The notes beneath the pieces were generated by a model. That model made no database searches and was not told the origin of the DNA. It was given only the letters and a program-made list of their open reading frames with translations. Shown in pieces: positions 52,490 to 64,000 of a stretch of DNA of 64,000 nt (position 1 is the stretch's first letter; each line of letters starts with the position of its first letter). This stretch comes from Paraburkholderia fungorum (GTDB lineage Bacteria > Pseudomonadota > Gammaproteobacteria > Burkholderiales > Burkholderiaceae): positions 62,001-126,000 of the forward strand of contig NZ_CADFGE010000012.1 of NCBI RefSeq assembly GCF_902833645.1, in the 5' to 3' direction. The translations under genes were made by a program, and so were the position numbers.

Positions 52490-53224
52490 TTAAGCGGTTT
52501 GCTCATCCGCGGCCGGTGACGGATCAAGGCGCCACACGCTCGTGCCTTTGACCGCTTTGTCGAGACCGTCGAGCACTGCCTGATGTTCGGCGATTTCGTC
52601 GTCGCTCGCCGCAAGCACCACCAGATTCAGCGAATCGATTGCGATGCGCGGGGCGTGCGCGTCGCCGCTGCCGTGCGAATCGCCGAGCATATCGATGACG
52701 AGGCTTTCCTGGCCACGGGTCATCGCCAGATACACCTCGGCGAGCAGTTCCGAGTCGAGCAGTGCGCCGTGCAGGGTACGGTGCGCGTTGCTGATGCCGA
52801 AGCGGTCGCACAGCGCGTCGAGCGAATTGCGTTTGCCCGGGAACATCTGCTTGGCGCGCGCCAATGTGTCGATGATCTCGCCGCAGTAGGTTTTCACCGG
52901 CGGCAAACCGAGTAGCGCAAATTCGGCGTCGAGAAAGCCGATGTCGAAGGGCGCGTTGTGAATGATCAGATCCGCGTCCTGAATGAAGTCGCGAATCTGA
53001 TCGGCAATCTCGGCGAATTTCGGCTTGTCGCTCAGGAACTCGGTGGTCAACCCGTGAACGGCCAATGCGCCCGGATCGCTGTCGCGTTCCGGGTTGATAT
53101 AGAAATGCAGGTTGTTGCCAGTGAGCCGGCGGTTCACCATTTCGACGCAACCGAGTTCAAGAATCCGGTCGCCGGTTCGTGCATTGAGGCCGGTGGTTTC
53201 GGTGTCGAGGATGAGTTGACGCAT
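52490..53224 (-). CDS. dnaQ: DNA polymerase III epsilon subunit (proofreading exonuclease)
   Basis: 244 aa, about the E. coli length. Exo I LDTETTGLN, Exo II HNAPFDIGFLDAEF, Exo III HGALLDSELLAEVY (catalytic His and Asp) are intact. The C-terminal part after residue 190 would bind the alpha subunit. Next to rnhA and the methyltransferase, a very common neighbourhood. Confidence 0.96.
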   Translation of the reverse strand: MRQLILDTETTGLNARTGDRILELGCVEMVNRRLTGNNLHFYINPERDSDPGALAVHGLTTEFLSDKPKFAEIADQIRDFIQDADLIIHNAPFDIGFLDAEFALLGLPPVKTYCGEIIDTLARAKQMFPGKRNSLDALCDRFGISNAHRTLHGALLDSELLAEVYLAMTRGQESLVIDMLGDSHGSGDAHAPRIAIDSLNLVVLAASDDEIAEHQAVLDGLDKAVKGTSVWRLDPSPAADEQTA

Positions 53225-53304
53225 GTCGGATTAGCCTGCTCTAAAAAATCAGCAAAAGAAGAAGGGCGCGCGCGCCGGTGTCGCCGCGGGCATGGCGGCG
53301 CACC

Positions 53305-53751
53305 TCACACTTGCGCGAGTGACGCGACGCCGCGATTAGCCAGTTGATCCGCGCGTTCGTTTTCCGGGTGGCCGTTGTGACCGCGCACCCAACGCCATTC
53401 GATTTCGTGCTGCGCAACGAGCGCATCGAGCCGCTTCCACAGATCGGCGTTTTTCACCGGTTGCTTTGCAGCGGTGATCCAGCCTTTTTTCTTCCAGCCG
53501 TGAATCCATTCGCTGATGCCTTTCTGCACATACTGCGAATCGGTATGCACGACGGCTTTGCAGGGACGCTTGAGCGCCTCGAGCGCGGCGATCACCCCCA
53601 TCAGTTCCATGCGGTTGTTGGTGGTGTTGGGTTCACCGCCGAACAGTTCCTTTTCCTGGTCGCCAAAGCGCAGCAGTGCGCCCCAGCCGCCGGGGCCGGG
53701 GTTGCCCTTGCAGGCGCCGTCGGTATAAATATCGATGATGTCGGAAGTCAT
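53305..53751 (-). CDS. rnhA: Ribonuclease HI
   Basis: Degrades RNA in RNA-DNA hybrids. 148 aa from ATG 53751 (MTSDIIDIYTDGACKGNPGP). Catalytic Asp11, Glu49 (RMEL), Asp71 (HTDSQYV), His125 (RGHNGHPENE) and Asp135 are present. It overlaps the upstream methyltransferase by 4 bases. Confidence 0.97.
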   Translation of the reverse strand: MTSDIIDIYTDGACKGNPGPGGWGALLRFGDQEKELFGGEPNTTNNRMELMGVIAALEALKRPCKAVVHTDSQYVQKGISEWIHGWKKKGWITAAKQPVKNADLWKRLDALVAQHEIEWRWVRGHNGHPENERADQLANRGVASLAQV

Positions 53752-54620
53752 TGAGTATGGTTGCGTGTGTTCGGGGTGGCGGGTGCGAGGCCCGCGGCAA
53801 GGACCGGTTTCTTCACTTTCAGCGGGCCGACGAGGCGCATGCCGCGCACCCGCTTGATCGCCTTGATCATGTAGGTGGCGCCGAAAATTGGCCACCAGCG
53901 GTCGCCGGCGGCTTCCATGAATCCATAGCGGGACAGCCATTGATCGCTGGCGAGCGGCGGACGATAGCAGCCGAAGCGCCCGCGTTCAAGGTCGAAGCCC
54001 AGCAGCTTGATCCAGTCTTTCAGGCGCGTGAAGGCGATCAGATCGACTGCCGCGGGCACGAACGGCCGGCCGGTCATCTTGCCGACCGATTGGCGCGCGC
54101 CCCACAGCGACAGCGAATTGAAGCCGAGAATGATCAGTTGGCCTTCGGGCATCAGCACACGTTCGGCTTCGCGCAGCAGCCGGTGAGGGTCGCTCGTGAA
54201 TTCCAGCGTGTGCGGCATTACGATCAGATCGACGCTTTGTGCTTCGAACGGCAGGTCGAGCAGATCGCACCAGACCGCGCTGCGCCCGAGCGGCGCCGCC
54301 AGTCTCGCGGGCAGATCCTGCGCCGCGCCGCTTCTCAAGCCATTTCCTGCGCCGGTTCCAGCGCCATTTCCGGCACGTCCCAAGCCGCGCGGCAACGTGT
54401 AGGGCGCACTCGCGCCGCTTGCCGCGTCGAGCACGAGTCCGCGGCACGGCATGCGGTTCTCGCGCAAGGCGTCTAGCTGCGGCAGGCCGAGTTGCAGCGC
54501 ATGGTAGCCGAACACGTCGGACACGACGCGATCGAGCTGGGTCTGTTCCCACTCGAGTACGTAGCGGCCGGGTGGCGAATCGGTCCAGGCAGGCCAGTCT
54601 ATAATCGCTCGGTCAGTCAT
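53748..54620 (-). CDS. Class I SAM-dependent methyltransferase
   Basis: 290 aa from ATG 54620 (MTDRAIIDWPAW). SAM-binding motif I is DAASGASAPY, a variant of the usual E/DxGxGxG; motif IV-like VDLIVMPHTLEF and the post-motif LREAERVLMPEGQLIILGFN are typical of the UbiE/YafS-like group. A Gly/Ala-rich insert follows motif I (about residues 105-120). Located between gloB and rnhA as in many proteobacteria (yafS position). Substrate unknown. Its start codon is only 19 bases from that of gloB, so the two promoters overlap. Confidence 0.85.
   Translation of the reverse strand: MTDRAIIDWPAWTDSPPGRYVLEWEQTQLDRVVSDVFGYHALQLGLPQLDALRENRMPCRGLVLDAASGASAPYTLPRGLGRAGNGAGTGAGNGLRSGAAQDLPARLAAPLGRSAVWCDLLDLPFEAQSVDLIVMPHTLEFTSDPHRLLREAERVLMPEGQLIILGFNSLSLWGARQSVGKMTGRPFVPAAVDLIAFTRLKDWIKLLGFDLERGRFGCYRPPLASDQWLSRYGFMEAAGDRWWPIFGATYMIKAIKRVRGMRLVGPLKVKKPVLAAGLAPATPNTRNHTQ
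54600..54605 (+). promoter_or_regulatory. -10-like TATAAT before gloB
   Basis: TATAAT 35 bases before the gloB start, inside the first codons of the divergent methyltransferase. The -35 region is poor. Confidence 0.35.
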
Positions 54621-54639
54621 ATCAGGGAATGCGTCGCCT

Positions 54640-55431
54640 ATGAATGCGCTCGAGTACGTACCGGTCCCGGCGTTTGAAGACAATTACATCTGGGTCGTTT
54701 CCGACGGGCATTATGCGGTGGTCGTCGATCCGGGTGAGGCCGCCCCCGTGCGCGCATATCTCGCGAAACGGGGTTGGCGGCTGAGCGCTATTTTACTCAC
54801 GCACCATCATCAAGACCATGTCGGTGGGGTGGCCGATCTGCTGAACGGCCAGGCCGTGCCCGTCTACGGCCCCGCCGGTGAAGCGATCCAGCACCTCACG
54901 CACCGTCTCGGAAACGGCGATCGTGTGACGATTGCCGAGCCCGCACTCGAGTTCGATGTACTCGACGTGCCCGGCCATACGAGCGGTCATATCGCCTATT
55001 TTCAGCCAGCCGACCCACACGGCACGCCGCACGTGTTTTGCGGCGATACGTTGTTCGCATGCGGCTGCGGCCGCCTGTTCGAAGGCACGCCCACGCAGAT
55101 GCTGGCGTCGCTGGATTCGCTGGCCGCGCTCCCTGGCTCGACCGAACTGCATTGCGCCCACGAGTACACGTTGTCGAACATCCGCTTTGCGCTCGCCTGC
55201 GAGCCGGGCAACGCCGAGCTGCAAGCCTGGCGTGACAAGGCGAGCGACTTGCGCGCGCGTCACGTGCCGACCTTGCCGACCACGATTGCCCACGAACGCG
55301 CCGTGAATCCGTTTTTGCGCGTGGATAATCCGGCGGTTCAAGCAAGCTTGCAAGAGCAGTTGCATGAAAAAGTGCCCGATCGTTTAACGGCATTTACGCT
55401 GATGCGCGAATGGAAAAACCGCTTCCGTTGA
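54640..55431 (+). CDS. gloB: Hydroxyacylglutathione hydrolase (glyoxalase II)
   Basis: Hydrolyses S-lactoylglutathione in methylglyoxal detoxification. 263-aa metallo-beta-lactamase fold: THHHQDHVGG, VPGHTSGH, GDTLFACGCGRLFEG and HCAHEYT carry the metal ligands. The C-terminal glutathione-binding domain with NPFLRVDNP is present. Confidence 0.96.
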   Translation: MNALEYVPVPAFEDNYIWVVSDGHYAVVVDPGEAAPVRAYLAKRGWRLSAILLTHHHQDHVGGVADLLNGQAVPVYGPAGEAIQHLTHRLGNGDRVTIAEPALEFDVLDVPGHTSGHIAYFQPADPHGTPHVFCGDTLFACGCGRLFEGTPTQMLASLDSLAALPGSTELHCAHEYTLSNIRFALACEPGNAELQAWRDKASDLRARHVPTLPTTIAHERAVNPFLRVDNPAVQASLQEQLHEKVPDRLTAFTLMREWKNRFR

Positions 55432-55520
55432 CCCGGCCGCGATCAGGGTATTCCTCACGCGAAGAATCGGAAAAATTCGCCAAGCCTTAGATTTCCTTGA
55501 TTTTTTTCGTCAATTTCCGA

Positions 55521-55549
55521 TTGACGTAAACGTTGCCGTTTCGTACTAT
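55521..55549 (+). promoter_or_regulatory. Promoter of mltD
   Basis: TTGACG, 17-base spacer, TACTAT, with a start near 55556 and a leader of about 33 bases to the ATG at 55589. Confidence 0.65.
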
Positions 55550-55588
55550 CGGCTGCAAATTCCAGCCCTTGTGGAAGCCGAGACGTTC

Positions 55589-57283
55589 ATGCGATTTATC
55601 TTTAGTGCGTTATTGGTCCTGACACTCGCCGCTTGCGCGAGTCAGGGACCGACAACGAATAGCCTTACCTCCGCAACTAATCCCGCCAGTCAGCAAGCCG
55701 TTGCTGACGCCCTTCGCAAGACAGCCACCGCCAAAGAAACGATCAATGTCGACCAGGGTTCAGTCGATCAACTGACAAGCCCGGACGCCGATCTATGGAG
55801 TCGTATTCGCCGTGGTTTTCAAATGCCGGATCTGCAAACCGACCTCGTCGACATGCAGGTCAACTGGTATGCGCAGCGCCCGGACTACGTGCAGCGCATG
55901 ACCGAGCGCTCGCAGAAGTATCTGTACCACATCGTCGAAGAGCTCGAGGCGCGTCATATGCCGACCGAGCTCGCCTTGTTGCCGTTCATCGAATCCGCGT
56001 ACAGCCCGCAGGCGCTGTCGGTGGCGAAGGCGGCCGGCATGTGGCAGTTCATGCCGGGCACGGGCCGCACCTACAACCTCAAGCAGAATATGTGGCAGGA
56101 CGAGCGCCGCGACGTGCTGGCCTCCACCAGCGCCGCGCTCGATTATCTGTCGCGTCTGCATGACATGTTCGGCGACTGGCAACTGGCGCTCGCTGCGTAC
56201 AACTGGGGTGAGGGCAACGTGCAGCGCGCGATCGCGCGCAACGAAGCGGCGGGCCTGCCCACCGACTACCTCAGCCTGCGCATGCCGAACGAGACGCGCA
56301 ACTACGTGCCCAAGCTTCAGGCGGTGAAGAACATCGTCATGAACCCGCAGATGTACGGGCTCACGCTGCCGTCGATCCCGAACCACCCATATTTCGTCAC
56401 GGTCACGACCTCGCACGACATTGACGTGGACATGGCGGCGAAGCTCGCGAATCTCTCGCCAGACGAATTCCGCTCGTTGAACCCGTCGTTCAGAAAACCG
56501 GTGATTCTCGGCGCCACCCAGCCGCAGATCCTGCTGCCGTTCGACAACGCGAGCGCGTTTGAGCGCAATCTGAAGGCCTACTCCGGTTCGTTGTCGTCGT
56601 GGACCACGTACACGGTCACCGAGCGTGCCGCGCCGGCGGCAATCGCGCAAAAGATCGGTGTCGACGCTGACACGCTGATGGAAGTGAACAAGATTCCGGC
56701 CGGCATGCGTCTGAAGCCGGGCTCGACGATCGTGGTGCCGCGCGGTTCGGACGACGACGAAGACATCAGCGCCGACGTCGCCGAAAGCGCGGTGCTGGCC
56801 ATGGAGCCTGACGTTCCCGACACCCGCAAGATGTTGATCCGCGTGCGTCGTAATCAATCGATGGCCGCCATCGCGGTGCGCTACGGCGTCTCGATTGGTC
56901 AGTTGAAGGCGTGGAATCGCACGCATCGCGATCAGGTTTCGCGTGGCCAGGTGATCGTGCTGCACGTGCCGGTTGGTAAGGCCATGCCGAGCGAACCAGG
57001 TCCGGAGCGCATCGCGACTGACGTGCAGGGCGGCGGAGTCGAGAAGATCGGCACCCGCGTCGCAGACACGAGAAGCGAATCGCGCTACGATAAGAAGAAG
57101 GGTCGTGGCCGCGCCGCCGTGGTGAAGGTGTCTGAGCCGGTAGGTAAAGTCAGCAAGCCGACAACGTCCAGCGCCAGCAAGGGCAAGGTGACGAAGGTGT
57201 CGGCTTCCACGTCCAGCAAGGCGTCGAAGGCCGCGGCAGATAGCCGCCCAAAGACCGCGGCCAACGCGAAGAAGGGTAAGTAG
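55589..57283 (+). CDS. mltD: Membrane-bound lytic murein transglycosylase D
   Basis: Outer-membrane lipoprotein that cleaves peptidoglycan. 564 aa from ATG 55589; lipobox LAAC with Cys16. Family 1D SLT domain with catalytic Glu135 (LLPFIESAYSP), AAGMWQFMPGTGR and LALAAYNWGEGNVQ. Two LysM-like repeats follow (about residues 335-385 and 410-465), which bind glycan. The tail (about 485-564) is a Lys/Ser/Ala-rich low-complexity region, unusual in length. Confidence 0.94.
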   Translation: MRFIFSALLVLTLAACASQGPTTNSLTSATNPASQQAVADALRKTATAKETINVDQGSVDQLTSPDADLWSRIRRGFQMPDLQTDLVDMQVNWYAQRPDYVQRMTERSQKYLYHIVEELEARHMPTELALLPFIESAYSPQALSVAKAAGMWQFMPGTGRTYNLKQNMWQDERRDVLASTSAALDYLSRLHDMFGDWQLALAAYNWGEGNVQRAIARNEAAGLPTDYLSLRMPNETRNYVPKLQAVKNIVMNPQMYGLTLPSIPNHPYFVTVTTSHDIDVDMAAKLANLSPDEFRSLNPSFRKPVILGATQPQILLPFDNASAFERNLKAYSGSLSSWTTYTVTERAAPAAIAQKIGVDADTLMEVNKIPAGMRLKPGSTIVVPRGSDDDEDISADVAESAVLAMEPDVPDTRKMLIRVRRNQSMAAIAVRYGVSIGQLKAWNRTHRDQVSRGQVIVLHVPVGKAMPSEPGPERIATDVQGGGVEKIGTRVADTRSESRYDKKKGRGRAAVVKVSEPVGKVSKPTTSSASKGKVTKVSASTSSKASKAAADSRPKTAANAKKGK

Positions 57284-57368
57284 ACCAAAAGCGGCCACCA
57301 CGGTAGTGACCACATGCGTTGCGGGGGCAACGCGTGAATTGCGCTCCGATCACGCACCGTGTTATTCC

Positions 57369-57398
57369 GACGCCGTCACCTGTGGTGACGGCGTTTTT
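57369..57398 (+). terminator. Rho-independent terminator after mltD
   Basis: Stem ACGCCGTCACC / GGTGACGGCGT with a 3-base loop and TTTTT, 86 bases after mltD. Confidence 0.88.
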
Positions 57399-57484
57399 CA
57401 TTCTGCGGCCCATTGAAGGCGAAGTTCGCGCGTTTCATTTATCTTTCGTGCTTGGGCCAAACCCGGCCGCTTATTTCAAAACTT

Positions 57485-58726
57485 ATGTCGTCGACTCAGC
57501 TGCGCGTATTTCTCCTGTTTTCCGCCGGTTACTTCGTTTCTTATGTATTTCGCGGCGTCAATCTCGGTTTTGCCCCCTTCATCACGCACGATCTCGGCTT
57601 GTCGGCCACGGATCTCGGTCTGCTGACCAGTCTGTATTTCCTCGGCTTCGCGGGCGCGCAGATTCCGGCCGGCGTATTGCTGGACCACTTCGGCGCGCGT
57701 CGGGTGACAGCGGTCACCCTGCTGTTCGCGGCACTGGGAATCTGGGTGTTCGGCGCCGCGCACAGCGTCGGCATGATGATGGTTGGGCGCCTGCTGATTG
57801 GCGTGGGTGTGTCGGTGTGTCTCGGCGCCGCGTTCAAGGCGTTGGCGCAGCATTTCGCGTCGGCACGGTTGCCGTTGATGAACGGTTTGGTGATGGCGAT
57901 CGGCGGTTTCGGCGGAGTGATGGTCGGTTCGCCGCTCACGTGGGTGCTGGGTTTTGCCGGTTGGCGCACGGTCTGTATCGGTTTGGGGCTGCTCACGGTA
58001 CTGGTGGCGGTGGCGCAGTGGACGCTCACGCCGGACAGCAGTGAAACTCACCATCAAGCGAGTATCGGGGCCCAGTTCAAAGGGACGCTGCACCTTCTGA
58101 AGAGCGCGGCATTCTGGAAAATCGGCTCATTTTCGGTCCTTACGCAGGGTGTGTTTTACGCGATGCAATCGCTATGGGTCGGCGCCTGGTTGCGCGACGT
58201 GCAGGGCTTCGCGCCGCGTGAGGCCGCCGCGCTGGTGTCGATTCTCGGCTTTGCAATGATGGCCGGCTGCGTGGCCTTCGGCGCGGCGGCGCGCAGCCTC
58301 GAGCGGCGCGGGATCTCGCTGTATGCGTTTTGCGGTATCGGTATGGCGCTGTTCGTCGTTACCCAGCTATTGATCATGTTCAACGCGCCGCTGCCGGCGA
58401 GCCTGCTGTGGGCGGCGTACGGGATTTTCGGCGGGACCGGAATTCTCAGTTATGCGGTCATGGCGCGCCATTTCCCGGCGCAGATGATCGGCCGGGTGAA
58501 TACCACCCTGACGCTGATCATTTTTCTGCTGATTTTCGGCTTTCAGGTCGGTGTCGGAGCGGTGCTGTCGCGCTGGCCGGCCAGTGGCGGCCACTATCCG
58601 GCGGCCGCGCACCTGACCGCGTGGGGCATCCTGGTGGCGCTTCAGGTTTTGAGTGCGATCTGGTACGTACTGCCGGGGCGAGCGCGGCCTCAGCCGGCGC
58701 ACGTGCGAGCCGAACAGCAGGTTTAA
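57485..58726 (+). CDS. Major facilitator superfamily transporter
   Basis: 413 aa, twelve predicted helices. ATG 57485 (MSSTQLRVFLLFSAGYF) is preferred over 57413. The loop 2-3 signature is visible as GVLLDHFGARRV, and RLLIGVGVSVCLGAAFKA resembles the antiporter helix 4/5 area. Such genes next to mltD are usually left as unspecified MFS transporters; substrate unknown. Confidence 0.87.
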   Translation: MSSTQLRVFLLFSAGYFVSYVFRGVNLGFAPFITHDLGLSATDLGLLTSLYFLGFAGAQIPAGVLLDHFGARRVTAVTLLFAALGIWVFGAAHSVGMMMVGRLLIGVGVSVCLGAAFKALAQHFASARLPLMNGLVMAIGGFGGVMVGSPLTWVLGFAGWRTVCIGLGLLTVLVAVAQWTLTPDSSETHHQASIGAQFKGTLHLLKSAAFWKIGSFSVLTQGVFYAMQSLWVGAWLRDVQGFAPREAAALVSILGFAMMAGCVAFGAAARSLERRGISLYAFCGIGMALFVVTQLLIMFNAPLPASLLWAAYGIFGGTGILSYAVMARHFPAQMIGRVNTTLTLIIFLLIFGFQVGVGAVLSRWPASGGHYPAAAHLTAWGILVALQVLSAIWYVLPGRARPQPAHVRAEQQV

Positions 58727-58884
58727 GCTTGTCGCGCAGGGCTCGCAAAAAGGGCCATCGGATTCGCCGGCTCTATCCCGATTCGGGTGGGCGTAAATTG
58801 TGCCAAATCGCGTCCGAGCCATGCGCAACAAGGCTTTGACCGGATTCGGGCCGCGCCTGACTACGCTGACGCCCCATCTCGGAT
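58727..58884. other. Gap between MFS gene and carAB promoter
   Basis: No gene or clear hairpin seen. Together with the carA leader it makes a 430-base gap. Confidence 0.4.
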
Positions 58885-58914
58885 TTGGAGGGAAGGGCAA
58901 TTTCGCGCTATAAT
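58885..58914 (+). promoter_or_regulatory. carAB promoter
   Basis: TTGGAG, 18-base spacer, TATAAT. Predicted start near 58921, leaving about 236 bases of leader before carA. No ArgR-box-like dyads or U-run at the start were clearly seen, so the enteric control modes cannot be assumed. Confidence 0.65.
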
Positions 58915-59156
58915 TCCAAGGTTTGAGCTTATCAACCCGCACCCTAGCGCCTACCTCTCCCATACCGTTCATCCGCCGCGCGCTTTTGACGCCCCGCACC
59001 CCAGCCGATCCGTCCACACAATGGACTCATCGCGCCCCTTGCGACGTCACCAGCAGTACGCGAGCGAGTCTGCGCGCGCATCCTGTCGATGCGTTTCGCT
59101 GCGGCTCGCAGTCGGATAGACAGGTCGGCAACAGGGTGTTCCCCAAGGAGTCTCCC

Positions 59157-60311
59157 GTGTTGCCGTCATTTTCTCCCGCTTTGCTCGCACTCGCCGACGG
59201 CACGGTCTTTCGTGGTTACTCGATCGGCGCCCCCGGGCATACGATCGGCGAAGTCGTGTTCAACACCGCTATCACCGGCTATCAGGAAATCCTGACCGAC
59301 CCGAGCTACGCGCGCCAGATCGTGACCCTCACGTATCCGCATATCGGTAACGTCGGCGTGAATGCCGAAGACGTCGAAGCCACGAAAGTCCATGCCGCCG
59401 GCCTGATCATCCGTGATCTGCCGGTTCTCGCGTCGAACTTCCGCATGGAGCGCACGCTCCCGCAATACCTGAAGGACGAAGGCGTGGTCGCCATCGCCGG
59501 TCTCGACACCCGTATGCTGACGCGCGTGCTGCGCGACAAGGGTGCGCAGAACGGCGCCATTCTGGCCGGTTCGGATGACGAAGCGAAGGCAATCGAACTC
59601 GCGCGCTCTTTCCCGGGTTTGTCGGGCATGGACCTCGCGAAGGTCGTGTCCACCAAGGAAACCTACGAATGGACCCAGACCGAATGGCGTCTGGGCACCG
59701 GCTACGGCAAGCAGAACGCGCCGAAATACCGTGTGGTCGCGTTCGATTACGGCGTGAAGTACAACATTCTGCGCATGCTGGCCGAGCGCGGCTGCCACGT
59801 CACCGTGTTGCCAGCGCAAGCCTCCGCGGCTGACGCACTGGCGCTCAACCCGGACGGCATCTTTCTGTCGAACGGCCCGGGCGACCCGGAGCCGTGCGAT
59901 TACGCGATTGCCGCCACCAAAGAGCTGATCGAACGCGGTATCCCGACCTTTGGTATTTGCCTTGGCCACCAGATCATGGGCCTCGCTGTCGGCGCAAAGA
60001 CCATGAAGATGAAGACCGGCCACCACGGCGCGAACCATCCGGTGAAGGATCTGGACGACGGCCGCGTGGTCATCACGTCGCAGAACCACGGTTTCGCGGT
60101 CGACGCCGACACGTTGCCGGCCAACGCCAAGGTCACGCACATTTCGCTGTTCGACGGCACGCTGCAAGGCTTTGCATTGACCGACAAGCCGGCGTTCTGC
60201 TTCCAGGGCCACCCGGAAGCGTCGCCGGGTCCGCACGACATCGCGTATCTGTTCGACCGCTTCACTGGGTTGATGGACGCGCAGAAGGCCGGCAAGACCG
60301 CAGCGGCATAA
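59157..60311 (+). CDS. carA: Carbamoyl-phosphate synthase small subunit
   Basis: Glutamine amidotransferase subunit feeding ammonia to CarB for arginine and pyrimidine synthesis. 384 aa starting at GTG 59157 (MLPSFSPALLALADG), with AAGGAG 6 bases upstream. Class I amidotransferase triad: Cys in FGICLGHQIMGLA, His and Glu in FQGHPEASPGPHD. The frame open from 58923 is leader sequence. Confidence 0.96.
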   Translation: MLPSFSPALLALADGTVFRGYSIGAPGHTIGEVVFNTAITGYQEILTDPSYARQIVTLTYPHIGNVGVNAEDVEATKVHAAGLIIRDLPVLASNFRMERTLPQYLKDEGVVAIAGLDTRMLTRVLRDKGAQNGAILAGSDDEAKAIELARSFPGLSGMDLAKVVSTKETYEWTQTEWRLGTGYGKQNAPKYRVVAFDYGVKYNILRMLAERGCHVTVLPAQASAADALALNPDGIFLSNGPGDPEPCDYAIAATKELIERGIPTFGICLGHQIMGLAVGAKTMKMKTGHHGANHPVKDLDDGRVVITSQNHGFAVDADTLPANAKVTHISLFDGTLQGFALTDKPAFCFQGHPEASPGPHDIAYLFDRFTGLMDAQKAGKTAAA

Positions 60312-60463
60312 GCAGGTTGTGAGGCGCCTAGGCGGCGCGCGGCTCGCAACGCGATTCGCGCGCCACGCGCGAAGCCGGGCGAGCCGCACACAACACAGCG
60401 CGCGCAACGTTTGAACGGCGCGCGCCGACGGAAAGAATTCAGGAATACATTAGCGAGAGCGTT

Positions 60464-63718
<3,255 letters not shown>

Positions 63719-63748
63719 GGCTTCGAATACCTGTCCAAGATGTAAGTG

Positions 63749-63839
63749 CCGCGGTTAAGCGGCGTTCCGCAGGTGCTGTGGCCCGGCTTTTTGCCCGGAG
63801 CGTCAGCCCCGCGGAATGCACTTAACCGCGGTGATTTTT
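63749..63839 (+). terminator. Long branched terminator after carB
   Basis: Outer stem CCGCGGTTAAG (63749-63759) / CTTAACCGCGG (63821-63831), inner stem GTTCCGC / GCGGAAT with one wobble pair, then a run of T. Lies between carB and greA. Confidence 0.8.
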
Positions 63840-63869
63840 TTTACGGCTGTTTTTTGCATAGAGTTGTTT

Positions 63870-64000
63870 ATGAGCACTGTTCCATTGACGAAGCGCGGCG
63901 CGGAAATGTTGCGCGATGAATTGCAGCGCCTGAAATCGGTTGAGCGTCCCTCGGTGATCAATTCGATCGCGGAAGCGCGTGCCCAGGGCGATCTGTCGGA
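63870..64000 (+). CDS. greA: Transcription elongation factor GreA, N-terminal part (cut by window edge)
   Basis: About 43 residues visible: MSTVPLTKRGAEMLRDELQR and VINSIAEARAQGDLS, the coiled-coil N-terminus whose acidic tip enters the RNA polymerase channel to trigger transcript cleavage. The order carA-carB-greA is common in beta-proteobacteria. The C-terminal FKBP-like domain is outside the window. Confidence 0.95.
   Translation, partial: MSTVPLTKRGAEMLRDELQRLKSVERPSVINSIAEARAQGDLS

Overview
The window is a GC-rich bacterial chromosome segment made almost entirely of core genes. Gene content and order point to a beta-proteobacterium of the Burkholderia/Paraburkholderia group, probably the main chromosome. 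Grounds: EF-P carries Arg32 and sits beside EarP (the arginine-rhamnosylation type); RNase E, RNase III, RecO and UvrC all have the long low-complexity extensions typical of that group; and rpoE-rseA-rseB is followed by mucD. This taxonomic call is inference from protein features, not a database match.

Layout. 1-4700: moaA (cut by the window edge), the very long rne, and a 0.7 kb divergent region facing rluC. 4.7-9.3 kb: rluC, a HAD phosphatase, a small Rieske protein and an SppA-type protease in one direction; an RsmI-like methylase and yceF in the other. 9.3-16.5 kb: the fatty-acid cluster yceD-rpmF-plsX-fabH-fabD-fabG-acpP-fabF, with visible promoters and terminators inside it. rpmF (59 codons) and acpP are short genes in this run. 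16.5-29.8 kb: a YgfX-like protein, the sigma-E envelope-stress operon (rpoE, rseA, rseB, mucD, a glutaredoxin-like gene), then lepA-lepB-rnc-era-recO-pdxJ-acpS-nagZ. 30-34 kb: an orphan NtrC-type response regulator with an unusual ATPase core, a decayed 0.7 kb stretch, and efp/earP. 34-38 kb: uvrC, pgsA, two identical tRNA-Gly(GCC) and tRNA-Cys(GCA). 38-42 kb: a TraB/GumN protein, an ElaA-type acetyltransferase and a copper-delivery trio (ctaG-like, PCuAC, SCO). 42-52 kb: otsB-otsA (trehalose), two ABC exporters, a GT4 glycosyltransferase and two unknown membrane proteins. 52-58.7 kb: tRNA-Val(CAC), dnaQ, rnhA, a methyltransferase, gloB, mltD and an MFS transporter. 58.7-64 kb: carA-carB behind a strong promoter and long leader, then the start of greA.

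How it works together. Lipid precursor synthesis (plsX, fab genes, acpP, acpS, pgsA), envelope stress control (rpoE regulon core, mucD, sppA-like, lepB, mltD, nagZ) and RNA/ribosome maintenance (rne, rluC, rnc, era, lepA, efp/earP) are interleaved. Two blocks also contiguous in E. coli (rne-rluC-yceF-yceD-rpmF-fab and rpoE-rse-lepA-lepB-rnc-era-recO-pdxJ-acpS) are joined here into one stretch.

I looked for a hidden novel system (defence, mobile, secretion, biosynthetic cluster, CRISPR) and do not see one. The most unusual items are the NtrC-type regulator with substitutions at three catalytic or sigma54-contact positions, the decayed lower-GC patch at 31.4-32.0 kb, several inverted or tandem repeats in control regions (rne/rluC, rpoE, efp, earP), and a long hairpin ahead of rnc.
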